NCBI GenBank assembly: GCA_030674185.1
Contig: JAPXFY010000031.1
Span: forward strand, 41,748,532 to 41,812,531
From: Monoplex corrugatus
Lineage: Eukaryota > Mollusca > Gastropoda > Littorinimorpha > Ranellidae
DNA length: 64,000 nucleotides
Direction of reading: 5' to 3'
Shown here one piece after another: positions 1-11,890 of the stretch (within the stretch, counting starts at the first letter, position 1; each line of letters starts with the position of its first letter). The notes beneath the pieces were generated by a model. The model did not search any database, was not told the DNA's origin, and saw only the letters and a program-made list of their open reading frames with translations. The position numbers were made by a program, and so were the translations under genes.

Positions 1-1308
1 GTTCAGGCCTAATGCTACTAGCCTTGAGTAGCTATAGGACAGGTCTAATGGGATATCTAATGCTACTAGCTGTAGAACAGGTCTAATGGGATATCTAATG
101 CTACTAGCCTTGGCTAGCTATAGAACAAGTAATGGGATATCTAATGCTATTAGCCTTGGCTAGCTATAGAACAGGTCAAATGGAATATCTAATGCTACTG
201 TCCATGACTAGCTATAGAACAGGTCTAATGGGATATCTAATGCTACTGTCCATGACTAGCTGTAGAACAGGTCTAATGGGATATCTAATGCTATTGTCCA
301 TGGCTAGCTGTAGAACAGGTCTAATGGGATATCTAATGCTACTGTCCATGACTAGCTGTAGAACAGGTCTAATGGGATATCTAATGCTACTGTCCATGAC
401 TAGCTGTAGAACAGGTCTAATGGGATATCTAATGCTACTGTCCATGACTAGCTGTAGAACAGGTCTAATGGGATATCTAATGCTACTGTCCATGGCTAGC
501 TGTAGAACAGGTCTAATGGGATATCTAATGCTACTGTCCATGACTAGCTGTAGAACAGGTCTAATGGGATATCTAATGCTACTGTCCATGGCTAGCTGTA
601 GAACAGGTCTAATGGGATATCTAATGCTACTGTCCATGGCTAGCTGTAGAACAGGTCTAATGGGATATCTAATGCTACTGTCCATGACTAGCTATAGAAC
701 AGGTCTAATGGGATATCTAATGCTACTGTCCATGACTAGCTATAGAACAGGTCTAATGGGACATCTAATGCTACTGACCATGACTAGCTATAGATCAGGT
801 CTAATGGGATATCTAATGCTACTGTCCATGGCTAGCTGTAGAACAGGTCTAATGGGATATCTAATGCTACTGTCCATGACTAGCTATAGAACAGGTCTAA
901 TGGGATATCTAATGCTACTGTCCATGACTAGCTATAGACCAGGTCTAATGGGATATCTAATGCTACTGTCCATGGCTAGCTGTAGAACAGGTCTAATGGG
1001 ATATCTAGTGCTACTGTCCATGACTAGCTGTAGAACAGGTCTAATGGGATATCTAATGCTACTGTCCATGACTAGCTGTAGAACAGGTCTAATGGGATAT
1101 CTAATGCTACTGTCCATGGCTAGCTGTAGAACAGGTCTAATGGGATATCTAATGCTGCTGTCCATCACTAGTTGTAGAACAGTTCTAATGGGATATCTAA
1201 TGCTACTGTCCATGACTAGCTGTAGAACAGGTCTAATGGGATATCTAATGCTGCTGTCCATGACTAGCTGTAGAACAGGTCTAATGGGATATCTAGTGCT
1301 ACTGTCCA
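1..1308. repeat. 48-bp minisatellite array
   Basis: About 27 head-to-tail copies of a 48-bp unit containing ATGGGATATCTAATGCTACT and TAGCTGTAGAACAGGTCTA. Variants are mostly single substitutions (GACTAG/GGCTAG, TGTAG/TATAG). The array runs off the left edge and ends about 70 bp before the first ABC-transporter exon, so it lies in an intron of that gene. Because 48 is divisible by three and the unit lacks stops in some frames, long open frames appear on both strands. I see no start context, flanking coding exon or codon bias supporting a protein. Confidence 0.95.
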
Positions 1309-1378
1309 TCATGATTTTGATTACAGTGACAAATATGATTGATTTGATTACTGGAAAGAAAGTGATATCCCGTTGCAG

Positions 1379-1617
1379 GTAAGTCCACCCTGGGTGTGGC
1401 TCTCTTCCGTCTGGTAGAGCTGGCAGGTGGCGGTATAAAAATAGACGACCTTGACATTAGCAAAATTGGACTGGAGGATCTGCGGTCAAAGCTGTCCATC
1501 ATTCCCCAAGATCCGGTGCTGTTTGTGGGAACCATTCGTTATAACCTTGACCCTTTGGTTCAGCATACTGATGACCAACTGTGGACTGCGCTGGAAAAAT
1601 GTCATATTAAAGAGTCG
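1379..1617 (+). CDS. ABCC5: ABCC5-like transporter, NBD2 exon (Walker A to Q-loop)
   Basis: This is an internal exon of a full-length ABC transporter of subfamily C, an ATP-driven membrane exporter of organic anions and cyclic nucleotides in the vertebrate ABCC5 branch. It begins in codon phase 2 after a TTGCAG acceptor with the end of Walker A (GKST). It continues through [20 protein letters not shown] and [19 protein letters not shown] (Q-loop IPQDP) to [20 protein letters not shown], ending HIKES at a GTAGGT donor. Human ABCC5 has closely similar wording at each of these points (recalled, not aligned). The preceding exon, with the GxxGxG part of Walker A, is not in the window. Joining to the next exon is in phase 0. 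Confidence 0.95.
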
Positions 1618-1960
1618 GTAGGTAGAGTGCAAAAGTCAGTCTTGTCTATCTGTTTCCTTTCTCTTATTATCCCCTTGGGTTCTGTCAGTATAAATAGTGT
1701 CTTCATCCCCAGAAAATTCTGTGCTAGAAAGTTTCTCTGTCCTATTGCGCTCTTTGTTTCTGCCTTGCTTCTTTGCATTCTGTCATCTTTTTTTTGTTTT
1801 GTGCCTGGCTGGTTCATTCACCTTTATGTTTTCCACAAACCTTATGATTACATACTTTGTCTGTTAGGATTGATGATTGGGTACATACACTGAATGCGTT
1901 TTTAGCTCTAACAACATGTGAACTGCTTAATGGCAATTTTAGGTACTTTAGGCCAGATGG
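1618..1960 (-). repeat. Dispersed family C (retroelement-like), fragment in ABCC intron
   Basis: Begins just after the exon donor and matches the stretch at 5595-6240 and others in the window. Shared landmarks are CAGTATAAATAGTGTC, the C/T-rich TTTCTGCCTTGCTTC run, TGATTGGGTACAT and AATTTTAGGTACTTTAGGCC. No coding frame is shared between copies. Confidence 0.75.
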
Positions 1961-1984
1961 AACAATCAAAAACGTGAATTTTTC

Positions 1985-2222
1985 AACATCCACAGGTGAA
2001 AAAAAACACGAAAGAAGAATACGAAGGCATATTTAATACAACAAGACAAGACAGGCGCAAATTTTCGGCCAACTAGCCTTTGTCAAGCATAAGATTACAA
2101 ACAAACAAACACCAGATACAAAAATTAGGAGAAAAAGACTGAAACTTCCCTGCTGCTGTGTCTGATGTGAGAAAATTGTATCTGGTGTTTGTTTGTAATC
2201 TTACGCTTGACAAAGGCCAGTT
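1985..2222. repeat. Dispersed family D fragment, inverted internal copy
   Basis: Contains CGCAAATTTTCGGCCAACTA, CCTTTGTCAAGC, ACCAGATACAAAAATTAG and GAAACTTCCCTGCTGCTG. The same blocks recur at 12040-12545, 46545-46800 and 49905-50545. Here the block CCAGATAC...CTTGTAATCTTACGCTTGAC is followed by its reverse complement, giving a local foldback. The array of 53-bp repeats starts directly after it. Confidence 0.7.
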
Positions 2223-3320
2223 TGTTCTAACAGACCTTGTGTTGTGATGGGGGAATGTTTGTGGTATCACCATTTTGTTCTAACAGACCTTGTGTTGTGA
2301 TGGGGGAATGTTTATGATGTCACCATTTTGTTCTAACAGACCTTGAGTTGTGATGGGGGAATGTTTATGATGTCACCATTTTGTTCTAACAGACTTTGTG
2401 TTGTGATGGGGGAATGTTTGTGGTATCACCATTTTGTTCTAACAGACTTTGTGTTGTGATGGGGGAATGTTTATGATGTCACCATTTTATTCTAACAGAC
2501 TTTATGTTGTGATGGGGGAAATGTTTATGATGTCACCATTTTGTTCTAACAGACCTTGAGTTGTGATGGGGGAATGTTTATGGTGTCACCATTTTATTCT
2601 AACAGACTTTGTGTTGTGATGGGGGAATGTTTATGATGTTACCATTTTGTTCTAACAGACTTTGTGTTGTGAATGGCGGAATATTTGTGGTGTCATGTTT
2701 TGTTCTACCAGACTTTGTGTTGTGATGGGGGAATGTTTGTAGTGTCACCATTTTGTTCTAACAGACCTTGTGTCTTGATGGGGGAAATGTTTGTGGTGTC
2801 ACCATTTTGTTCTAACAGACTTTGTGTTGTGATGGGGGAATATTCTTGATGTGACCATTTCGTTCTAACAGACCTTGTGTTGTGATGGGGGAATATCTCA
2901 CGATGAATGTGTGGCCATTTCGTTCTAACAGACCTTGTGTTGTGATGGGGGAATATTCATGATGTGGCCATTTCGTTCTAACAGACCTTGTGTTGTGATG
3001 GGGGAATATTCATGATGTGGCCATTTTGTTCTAACAGACTTTGTGTTGTGATGGGGGAATATTCATGATGTGGCCATTTCGTTCTAACAGACTTGTGTTG
3101 TGATGGGGGAATATTCATGATGTCACCATTTTGTTCTAACAGACTTTGTGTTGTGATGGAGGAATATTCATGATGTGGCCATTTTCGTTCTAACAGACCT
3201 TGTGTTGTGATGGGGGAATATTCATGATGTCACCATTTTGTTCTAACAGACTTTGTGTTGTGATGGAGGAATATTCATGATGTGGCCATTTTGTTCTAAC
3301 AGACCTTGTCAATGTGTTGT
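2223..3320. repeat. 53-bp intronic minisatellite next to ABCC signature exon
   Basis: About 21 units of roughly 53 bp, built from GTGATGGGGGAATGTTTATG, ATGTCACCATTTTGTTCTAAC and AGACCTTGTGTT. The last unit (TTCTAACAGACCTTGTCAATG) merges into the acceptor region GTGTTGTGATCAG of the exon at 3327. Each unit carries TTCTAACAG, which resembles a branch point (CTAAC) joined to an AG. Two unit subtypes alternate: ATGTCACCATTTTG and ATGTGGCCATTTCG. Confidence 0.93.
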
Positions 3321-3326
3321 GATCAG

Positions 3327-3439
3327 ATCGCAGGACTGGACCAGCAGCTTGAGTCTCGGTGGTGGAGAATGGGGAGAACTTTTCTGTGGGAGAGAGGCAG
3401 TTGCTGTGTATGGCCAGGGCTCTGCTCCGACTTAGCAAG
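3327..3439 (+). CDS. ABCC5: ABCC5-like transporter, NBD2 signature-motif exon (1-bp frameshift)
   Basis: The second coding exon in the window carries the ABC signature. Reading from the GATCAG acceptor gives [11 protein letters not shown]. One frame over it gives [20 protein letters not shown] and RLSK up to a GTAAGC donor. FSVGERQ replaces the canonical LSGGQ in the ABCC5-type way. The two halves are out of frame: five bases (TGGTG, 3360-3364) stand where six are expected, so one base is missing. The exon is 113 nt, whereas its neighbours require a multiple of three. Either this is a sequencing or assembly deletion, or the locus carries a disabling mutation. The exon is preceded directly by the last unit of the 53-bp intronic minisatellite. 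Confidence 0.9.
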
Positions 3440-4601
3440 GTAAGCGTGGTGCTACCTGATCCGTGATGGGTGCAGAGGTAAATTGAATAACGTGTTCAGA
3501 CCTGCCAACACTTAACCGCCTTTCATGAGTTTATGCTTGTGCATCATCAGACCAACACATTACTGATCCTGTAAGTCAGGTCTGCATCTGATGCCTATGA
3601 AAACACTTTACATGCATGCTCACCAAAGATGGAGTGTGCAGACTGTGCAGCAACATACTGCTTGCACAGTGTGAGCAAAAACAATGAGCGTACATGTATC
3701 CAAGAAAGCCAGAATGCTACGGAAAAAAATTTTTTTTGAGTAAATGGGATAAGTGTACTTCAAGTTCACAGCTAATGAACTGGTACCCAAACACATAAAA
3801 AAGAAAATGGCCGACTTGCACATTTCGTTCTGAGCATTATTCATTGGGGTTTTTCCTCTTTTTTTTCCTGCTTTTCTTTTTTTACCCTCTTGTAATTGTT
3901 ATCTGTGTGGCCTTGAACATATTAACACTGCATGGGAGTCTCTGAATGTTCTCATCAAACTACTCCTGTGCACTGCATGGGCGTTGAACCATGTTGGTCA
4001 GATTCATTTTCAAGCTCATACATAGGGGTAAACTTGTTTTATCAAACATTTTTCCATGCTCGTACATATGGATAAACTATACCTCAGGGGATCTAACTCT
4101 TTTTTTATTTTTTTTTATATATCAGTACAACCAAATAGCATATTCTTGACAAAATTGAAATGGACTTTGGAAGTGATTTTGATTTTTGAAAAAGGAAGAT
4201 TTTTTTTCCAAGATTTATTGCAAAATGTTTCAGATGTGGATGCTTTATTAAAGTGATGACATCAGCAAAGCTGTACAATAAATCTGATTGAAAGTAAAGA
4301 AATGTGTGCAGAAAATCATAAATCAGAGTTTTATAAAAAAAAAAAAAATTTAAATTGGGAATAGCATTGTATTTACTGAAAAATTTACTGCATTGTTGAA
4401 TAGTCCCATTTGAACCAGTGTGCAAAATTTCACATTTCTTGGTTGTATAGTTTTGAAGATACTGCAGTTTAAGGAAATCACCTCTTCTGTTTATGCTGAA
4501 TGGCCAAAATATACCAGACAGGGGAGGTTATTCAGGCTGTTAGTCTGGCAGGGTTGAAAAGATTGAGTGGTCAGTTGACTCATTGTATCCTTCGTGTGCA
4601 G
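3440..4601 (+). other. ABCC5-like intron with weak SINE remnant
   Basis: Intron between the signature and Walker B exons. The part 3500-3680 (ACTGATCCTGTAAGTCAGGT, CACCAAAGATGGAGTGTG) resembles the 3' half of the SINE at 36185-36870 but is degenerate. The rest is AT-rich with poly-T runs, and I see nothing coding in it. Confidence 0.6.
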
Positions 4602-4766
4602 GTTTTGATGCTGGACGAGGCAACAGCGGCCATTGACACTGAGACTGATTCCTTGGTGCAAGCCACGCTGAAGGAGGCCTTCTGGGACTGCACCATGTTC
4701 ATCATTGCCCACCGTCTCAACACTGTCCTGAGCTGTGATAAAATTCTTGTTATGGATGATGGCAAG
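4602..4766 (+). CDS. ABCC5: ABCC5-like transporter, NBD2 Walker B / H-loop exon
   Basis: A 55-codon exon in phase 0 at both ends. It carries Walker B and the D-loop (VLMLDEATAAIDTETDSLVQ), then LKEAFWDCTMFIIAHRLNTV with the H-loop histidine, and ends DKILVMDDGK. The DTETD-type segment after Walker B is typical of ABCC5/11/12 and differs from ABCC4. The acceptor is GTGCAG. The donor is GTTGGT, which is weak, but the join to the next exon gives GKVAEFD, as expected for the family. Walker B Asp-Glu and the His are intact, so apart from the upstream frameshift the ATPase residues look functional. Confidence 0.95.
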
Positions 4767-4805
4767 GTTGGTTGGGTCACGTTTTGTTGTATGTATTTTT
4801 TGGTT

Positions 4806-5125
4806 TCATAACAAACTTTTCCAAATCCGCCTTAGCCTGAAAGAAATTCTCCCATCTGCTGCAAGGGACCGTAAGAAAGAGACAGTGTTATGTGGGTTAC
4901 ACGAGTCGCACATCCTACACTCACTCGTACCTTTTAAGAAATGAAAAAGCACATGGTGTATACCATGTGACAAGCCTTTGAGCATCAGACACCTCCTCCT
5001 TGATTGCTGGGACTTGTGTGATGTGAGATAAAGCATTACATGGCGGAATCCTTGAAGAACCTCTTCTGAAACATCCCTCCTGATGCAATTTTCCAGTTTT
5101 ACAAGAGATCAACAGATTTCACCTG
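4806..5125 (+). mobile_element. LINE ORF2 C-terminal fragment
   Basis: Starting 40 bp after the Walker B exon donor, the + strand can be read across several frames as the C-terminal zinc-binding tail of an I/Nimb-type LINE protein: a HSYLL..E-like segment, HMVYTM, then KPLSIRHLLLDCWDLCDVR, and ESLKNLF..IPPDAIFQFYKR. Frameshifts and stops interrupt it, so it is a dead fragment in an intron. The clade assignment is tentative. Confidence 0.65.
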
Positions 5126-5594
5126 ATACCATTTTGTGGTTGTTTTTCTTTAATTGCATTTTAGACTTGCAAGATTAACGGTGAGCGTGGTTTGTATCTG
5201 TTGTCTTTTATCTTAACCGGGTTGTTTTTGACGTGGTGTTGTCCCTGATAAGGTTCTAGTAGTCAGCTGGGCTATAAGCAATATGAAGTAAACTTGAACC
5301 AGTGAGAACACTGTGGTTATTTTTCAACCTGAGCAGTATCAGGCCAATCCAGATGCACCACACTGAGATATAATTTTCAAGTTACAGCATTACGGTAGCT
5401 GTTTTCACACCACACTTCAGTCACTGTAAGTTCAAACTTGTAACAGCACATAAACATCAACATAATTATATATCATGATAAAAGAATTTTATGGCTATCA
5501 TCATCTCACTGAGACCAGTAACAATGTTACTCTAAAAATGTCGCGGTTTTTATCGTCTCACTGAAACAAGTAGCAATATTACTGTAAGCCTCTG

Positions 5595-6250
5595 CATTCT
5601 GATGAGACTTAACAGGATTTTTAGCATGTGTATTTGATGTTCTCAGGTAAAATGCATATTGGATGTTCTGTGTGCATATACACACAAAGGGGGTTTAGAT
5701 TCAAACAGCTCCCCTGTGGGGATGCCTGGGGCTCTTTCAGTATAAATAGTATCCCCACCTTCTGGAAATTTTGCACTAAAAATTTCCTCTTTTCTGTCAC
5801 ACTCTGTTTCTTTCTTCCTCCTTTGCTTTCTGGCATTTCTTCCTATCGTTTTCTGCCTTGCTGGTTCCATTCACCTGTTTGTGTTCGATAAAGTCTTACG
5901 TACTTTATCTTAGGATTGATGATTGGGTACATGTATTAAGTGCATGTTTGGCTCTAGAGATATGAGATATGCAGAAGCAATTTTAGATAATTTAGGCCTG
6001 TTTTATATAAGTTTTAGTGTCCTTAGTTATGTTTAAGTTTGTATTCAGGTATGTTTTTTAAATCCCCTTGTGATAAATTGGATGGAATGGTCAACGCCAG
6101 GGGCATCTCCTCTTATGTGCACAAATGCATTGATAAGAGTACTTAATTTTCTTCTTTTTTTTATGCATTGTTGAAGTATTGTGTATGTTTTGAAACTGGT
6201 TATAGCCCCCTGACAATGGCTCACTACGCACCCCACTTGACTCTCATCTG
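5595..6250 (-). repeat. Dispersed family C, near complete copy
   Basis: A copy of the 0.65-0.8 kb family. It has ACAGGATTTTTAGCATGTG, GTTCTGTGTGCATATACAC, CAGTATAAATAGTATCCCCA, GATTGATGATTGGGTACATG, AAATTGGATGGAATGGTCAA and GTTATAGCCCCCTGACAATG in order. Open frames of 60-90 codons are not shared between copies. Other copies end GGGCTTTAAACAA followed by short AAT/AAC repeats, which suggests a SINE or a LINE 3' untranslated tail. Confidence 0.75.
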
Positions 6251-6394
6251 TGGTGTATGTTTATACTATGAGCATGATTTTTTTTCCTCCATGAAAGATG
6301 TCTTGATGGGTAGATTAGAAAATTCTAAGATATTTGAGTTCAGAATTTGAGAATATTCAGGGTTTAATTTTTTGTTTTTTGTTTTTATGTACAG

Positions 6395-7600
<1,206 letters not shown>

Positions 7601-7622
7601 AATTCATTGATTGATTGTTTTT

Positions 7623-7775
7623 GTCAGATTTGTTATATACATTTCAGCACATCAGTTAAGAAGTTTTAATTGTGTACAAATAACATCAAGAAGTTTATGT
7701 CAGATTTGTTATGTACATTTCAGCGCATCAGTTAAGAAGTTTTAATTGTGTACAAATAACATCAAGAAGTTTATG
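7623..7775. repeat. 76-bp direct duplication
   Basis: Two nearly identical 76-bp units beginning GTCAGATTTGTTATATACAT and ending CATCAAGAAGTTTAT, about 100 bp before the last ABCC5-like exon. Confidence 0.9.
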
Positions 7776-7873
7776 TCACTCACTGTGTTGTGAATTGATT
7801 GACCATGAGGGAATTCCATCCCACTTGTTGTGTCACGATTGCATAAGATGATGAGTGAATTTCATTTTTGCAG

Positions 7874-7969
7874 GTTGCGGAGTTTGATCGGCCGTCTGTG
7901 CTGATGTCCAAGCCAGACTCTGTGTTCCGCAACATGCTGCAGGCTACAGAGGGCAGTGGTATTCAGTGA
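7874..7969 (+). CDS. ABCC5: ABCC5-like transporter, C-terminal exon with stop
   Basis: The last coding exon, 31 residues and TGA. It begins at a TTTTTGCAG acceptor with VAEFDRPSVLMSKPDSVFRN and ends LQATEGSGIQ. The pattern V-EFD-PSVL, where the C-terminal helix follows NBD2, is the usual end of ABCC5-type proteins. The stop at 7967-7969 is followed within about 15 bp by a TTG/TG microsatellite, so the 3' UTR begins in repeat DNA. No polyadenylation signal could be chosen with confidence. Confidence 0.93.
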   Translation, partial: VAEFDRPSVLMSKPDSVFRNMLQATEGSGIQ

Positions 7970-8269
7970 AACCCCACAGTTGTTGTTGTTGTTGTGTGTG
8001 TGTGTGTGTGTATGTGTGTGTGTAAATGGACGACATCATTGCTGTTGTCGAGATCCAAGGAGCATTCTCCTTGCCAGATCCACCGCCTTCACAGGATACT
8101 TGGTGAGGCACTCCAGCCTCCCGCCATCCTCCTTGAATAATTGTCACTGCATGTACTCTGTTGCGGGGCATCTTTGGATCCAATGTGCCAGATCTTGTTC
8201 CTCCTCCTTTTGTTGTTGTTGTTGGTGGTGGTGATGGTGGTGGTGGTGTTACTTGCATAGCTTAACAGT

Positions 8270-8360
8270 GGCATTGATCCACGTGTTGCTCATTCTGTCT
8301 GTTCAACACACAACCAAACCCCACGTTCATTCAGTTGAGATACCATTGTTGTTGTTGTTG
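8270..8360. repeat. Direct repeat flanking a LINE fragment, left copy
   Basis: Reads GTGGCATTGATCCACGTGTT, TGTCTGTTCAACACACAACC, AAACCCCACGTTCATTCAG and ends in (TTG)n. A second copy lies at 8812-8910. The two bracket the LINE fragment at 8440-8805. Confidence 0.85.
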
Positions 8361-8439
8361 TTGTTGTTGTTGTGTTGTTATTGTTGTTTTACAAAGCATC
8401 AAAGCAGGTGGAGAAAAGTCTTGATGGGACGTATACTCG

Positions 8440-8805
8440 CATGTTGAAGATGGCATTAAATGTCTCTTGGAAGCAGCACATGACTTAACGAAGAGTTATA
8501 TGGATACCTACCTAAAGTTAGTGACAAGATAAGAACACATAGGCTTCGCCTAGCCGGTCACTGTCATCGACATCCAGAGGAAGTTGCTTCACAACTTGTA
8601 CTGTGGCAGCCAACTGGAGGGAGAACGAACAGGGGAAGGAAGACAACAGACTTCATTGATCTTCTCAAAAGGTCATTGATCTTCTCAAAAGGAACACTGG
8701 CCTCGAAAACATCGATGAGATCAAGGCAGCTATGTTGGACAGGAGCAATTGGAAGGAGTACGAACACAGAGGCTCGATCGGGAGATTGGCCAAACTAACT
8801 AACTA
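8440..8805 (+). mobile_element. LINE ORF2 C-terminal fragment
   Basis: Reads MLKMALNVSWKQH, then (after a stop) ELYGYLPKVSDKIRTHRLRL, AGHCHRHPEEVASQLVLWQP, TNRGRKTTDFIDLLKR, NIDEIKAAMLDRSNWKEY. This is the widespread C-terminal tail of RTE/I-like LINE proteins in marine invertebrates. A 20-bp tandem duplication (CATTGATCTTCTCAAAAGG twice, 8655-8694) and stops make it a fossil. Confidence 0.75.
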
Positions 8806-8811
8806 TAGCGT

Positions 8812-8910
8812 CAGTGGCATTGATCACATGCTGTTTATTATGTCTGTTCAACACGCAACCAAACCCCAAGGTCATTCAGCTGAGGTGCCATTATTGTTGT
8901 TGTTGTGTTG
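8812..8910. repeat. Direct repeat flanking a LINE fragment, right copy
   Basis: Same as 8270-8360 with minor changes: CAGTGGCATTGATCACATG, TCTGTTCAACACGCAACCAA, AGGTCATTCAGCTGAGGTGC, then (TTG)n. Confidence 0.85.
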
Positions 8911-8917
8911 TTAATAT

Positions 8918-9423
<506 letters not shown>

Positions 9424-9430
<7 letters not shown>

Positions 9431-9508
9431 TTTTTTCCCCACACATGTTTTCTATTTTTCCAAAATTGTTGACTGAAGAGGTGATGAAACTCAGCAAGGT
9501 TACAACAT
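9424..9508. repeat. CA-linked 85-bp duplication, copy 1
   Basis: After the CA array: CTCCCATTTTTTCCCCACAC, ATTTTTCCAAAATTGTTGAC, GAAGAGGTGATGAAACTCAG, CAAGGTTACAA. The same block follows the CA array at 10568-10652, about 1.1 kb away, so CA array plus flank was duplicated as a unit. Confidence 0.88.
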
Positions 9509-9939
9509 TGTTGCTTGTCTTCTTGCAGTGGAGGTTCCATTCTTCTGATAATGATCATACAAATTGCACCACCAACAACAACAAAATCAAATGAACTTTC
9601 TCAAAGCACGTAAATGACAGTTTGAACATGACTTTTTCGTGAAAGGTTGAATAAACGACGTTGTGACCGTGATGTTTTCGTAAAAGGTTGAAGCATATAT
9701 GCAATGGTTCTGTTTTCAGTGCTGGCAATAGGTGGTTGCTTCTGAAGATAATTACACAAGTGTGAAAAAAAAAGAGCATGAATATTACAAAACTAACATT
9801 CAAATAGGCTGCCTGAAAGTGCTTGAATGACATGATGAACCCACAGTATCAAAGTGGCAGGCTTCTGTGGGTTTTTTTTCAAGGTTTTTTGTTTCTTTCT
9901 TTCTTTCTTTCTTTGGTTTTGGTTTGTTTTTTGTTAGGG

Positions 9940-10048
9940 AATAAAATATGTGTAAATGGGGAATCAGCTTTGTGCAAATAGGGAATAAAATATGTGGAAA
10001 TAGGGAATAAAATATGTGGAATAAAATATGTGGAAATAGGGAATAAAA
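9940..10048. repeat. Short AT-rich tandem repeat
   Basis: About five copies of GGGAATAAAATATGTGGAAATA with length changes. The stretch 9510-9940 holds no recognised feature apart from a CTTT run at 9895-9915. Confidence 0.8.
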
Positions 10049-10049
10049 T

Positions 10050-10188
10050 CTGCACCCTGTCCATCAACTGCAAAAACTTAACCCTTTGATTCTCTAGGGT
10101 GAGGGAGTCAAAGGGTTAAGTTTCTGCTTTGGTGGCATGGTTGGCAAAGCATGATGCTGGTGGACAGAGTGCAGGAGTCAAAAGGTTA
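10050..10188. mobile_element. TTAA palindromic element, partial
   Basis: Left arm remnant (GCACCCTGTCCATCAACTGC), centre collapsed to CTTAACCCTTTGATTCTCTAG, then the right arm GGGTGAGGGAGTCAAAGGGT, ATGCTGGTGGACAGAGTGCA, GGAGTCAAAAGGTTAA. The central palindrome is largely deleted. Confidence 0.8.
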
Positions 10189-10249
10189 AAGCACATTGAT
10201 GATGGAATTTTGAATGCTGTATTCAAAAAGATTAAGATTGACTTGATTC

Positions 10250-10394
10250 TTTGACTCCTTCACATTATCCACCAGCTGCCTTCATTACCAACCATGTTAG
10301 CTGAACAGAAACTTTTTAACCCCTTCACTCCCTCACCTTGTGAAAGGGTTAAGTTTGCTGCTTGTGGATAGGGTGAGGGAGTGAAAGGGTTAAA
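10250..10394. mobile_element. TTAA palindromic element, degenerate
   Basis: TTTGACTCCTTCACATTATC, CACCAGCTGCC, CAACCATGTTAGCTGAACAG, ACTTTTTAACCCCTTCACTC, then GATAGGGTGAGGGAGTGAAA and GGGTTAA. Same family as the intact copies at 37145 and 36425. Confidence 0.78.
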
Positions 10395-10466
10395 GGTTTT
10401 TTCTTTTATATTAACCCTCTATCCCATGTGCATGCACACACACTACACACGTGCACGCACGCACCA

Positions 10467-10652
<186 letters not shown>

Positions 10653-11119
10653 AATAACTTTGTCATCTGAAAGGGTATTTCATGAGCATGTGAGAGTGGT
10701 GTGTGTGTGTGTATTCAGCAGATTATGTGTGTTAGTATCTATGGATAATTCCTTTATCCAGCTGTGCTGTAAACGCATATGTAAGCTGGATTAGATCAAG
10801 TCAAGGATAATATATTTACAGATTATATATTCAAAATATCTATGTATGTATATATATACATCTGTATTTTACAGATGTAATATTGTGTGTGCTTTGATGA
10901 AGGCATTCTTTAAGAAAATTGCTCTGATACCTGTTGCCTTACGTGTCAGCCTTTGATCACCAGCCTTATAGAGAATGTGTACAGTTGTTTCCAAGGCTTG
11001 CAGCACTGCATTGCTGCTTCCCACCATCAGTACAGCAATGCAGCGATGGAAGCTGCACCCTGCCCTTTTCCAAACAGCCATGACTTGTCATCCACTCAGC
11101 CAGTTTTCTTTATTTGTGT

Positions 11120-11205
11120 ACTAAATGAACACACGCACGCATGCACGCACGCACGCGCACCACACACACCACACACACCACACGCAGGCGCACGCACGCA
11201 CGCAT

Positions 11206-11262
<57 letters not shown>

Positions 11263-11300
11263 ACACAATCCAGCTCTGAGAGAGAGAGGGGGAGACAGAG
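11120..11300. repeat. CGCA/CA microsatellite
   Basis: ACGCACGCATGCACGCACGC, CACACC repeats, then (CA)n to 11265 and a short (GA)n at 11277-11300. Confidence 0.9.
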
Positions 11301-11394
11301 AGATTGGCTCCCCCATGTGATCATGTGACACTTTCAGTGACAAGTCAGTTCAGCTTCACAATATTTTAAAAGGGGAAAGGAAAATGCTCACCTC

Positions 11395-11668
11395 AGTTGT
11401 ATACACAAGTACAACGCTCCATCTGGATTGTATACACAAGTACAACGCTCCACCTGGATTGTATACACAAGCACAATGCTCCACCTGGATTGTATACACA
11501 AGTACAATGCTCCACCTGGATTGTATACACAAGCACAATGCTCCACCTAGATTGTATACACAAGTACAACGCTCCACCTTGATTGTATACACAAGTACAA
11601 CACTCCACCTTGATTGTATACACAAGTACAACGCTCCACCTGGATTGTATACACGAGTACAAAGTGTA
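11395..11668. repeat. 31-bp minisatellite
   Basis: Nine copies of a 31-bp unit made of TTGTATACACAAGTACAACG and CTCCACCTGGA. Because 31 is not divisible by three, successive units cycle through reading frames and give repetitive frames on both strands. These are not genes. Confidence 0.95.
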
Positions 11669-11719
11669 AGCAAACTTCCTGGTTTCCTGGGTGGACAGCA
11701 CCCGTCATTATCACTGTCA

Positions 11720-11890
11720 TTAACCCTTTGACTCTCGCACCCTATTCACCAACAGCAAAAACTTAACCCTTTGATTCCCGCACACTATCTACCAACTTCC
11801 TGCAGGAAGCTAGTGGATAGGGTGAGGGAATCAAAGGGTTAAACAGAACAAAGGATGCTAGTGGATAGGCTCGGGGAGTCATAGGGTTAA
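11720..11890. mobile_element. TTAA palindromic element
   Basis: TTAACCCTTTGACTCTCGCA at the left, an inner CTTAACCCTTTGATTCCC, the central AGCTTCCT-type palindrome (CTTCCTGCAGGAAG), TAGGGTGAGGGAATCAAAGG GTTAA, then a right arm ending GGAGTCATAGGGTTAA. The outer arms are shorter than in intact copies. Confidence 0.88.

Noticed and set aside
132..1382. 416-codon protein from the 48-bp array
   Set aside because: Explained by a stop-free unit whose length is divisible by three; it ends in the ABCC intron just before a real acceptor.
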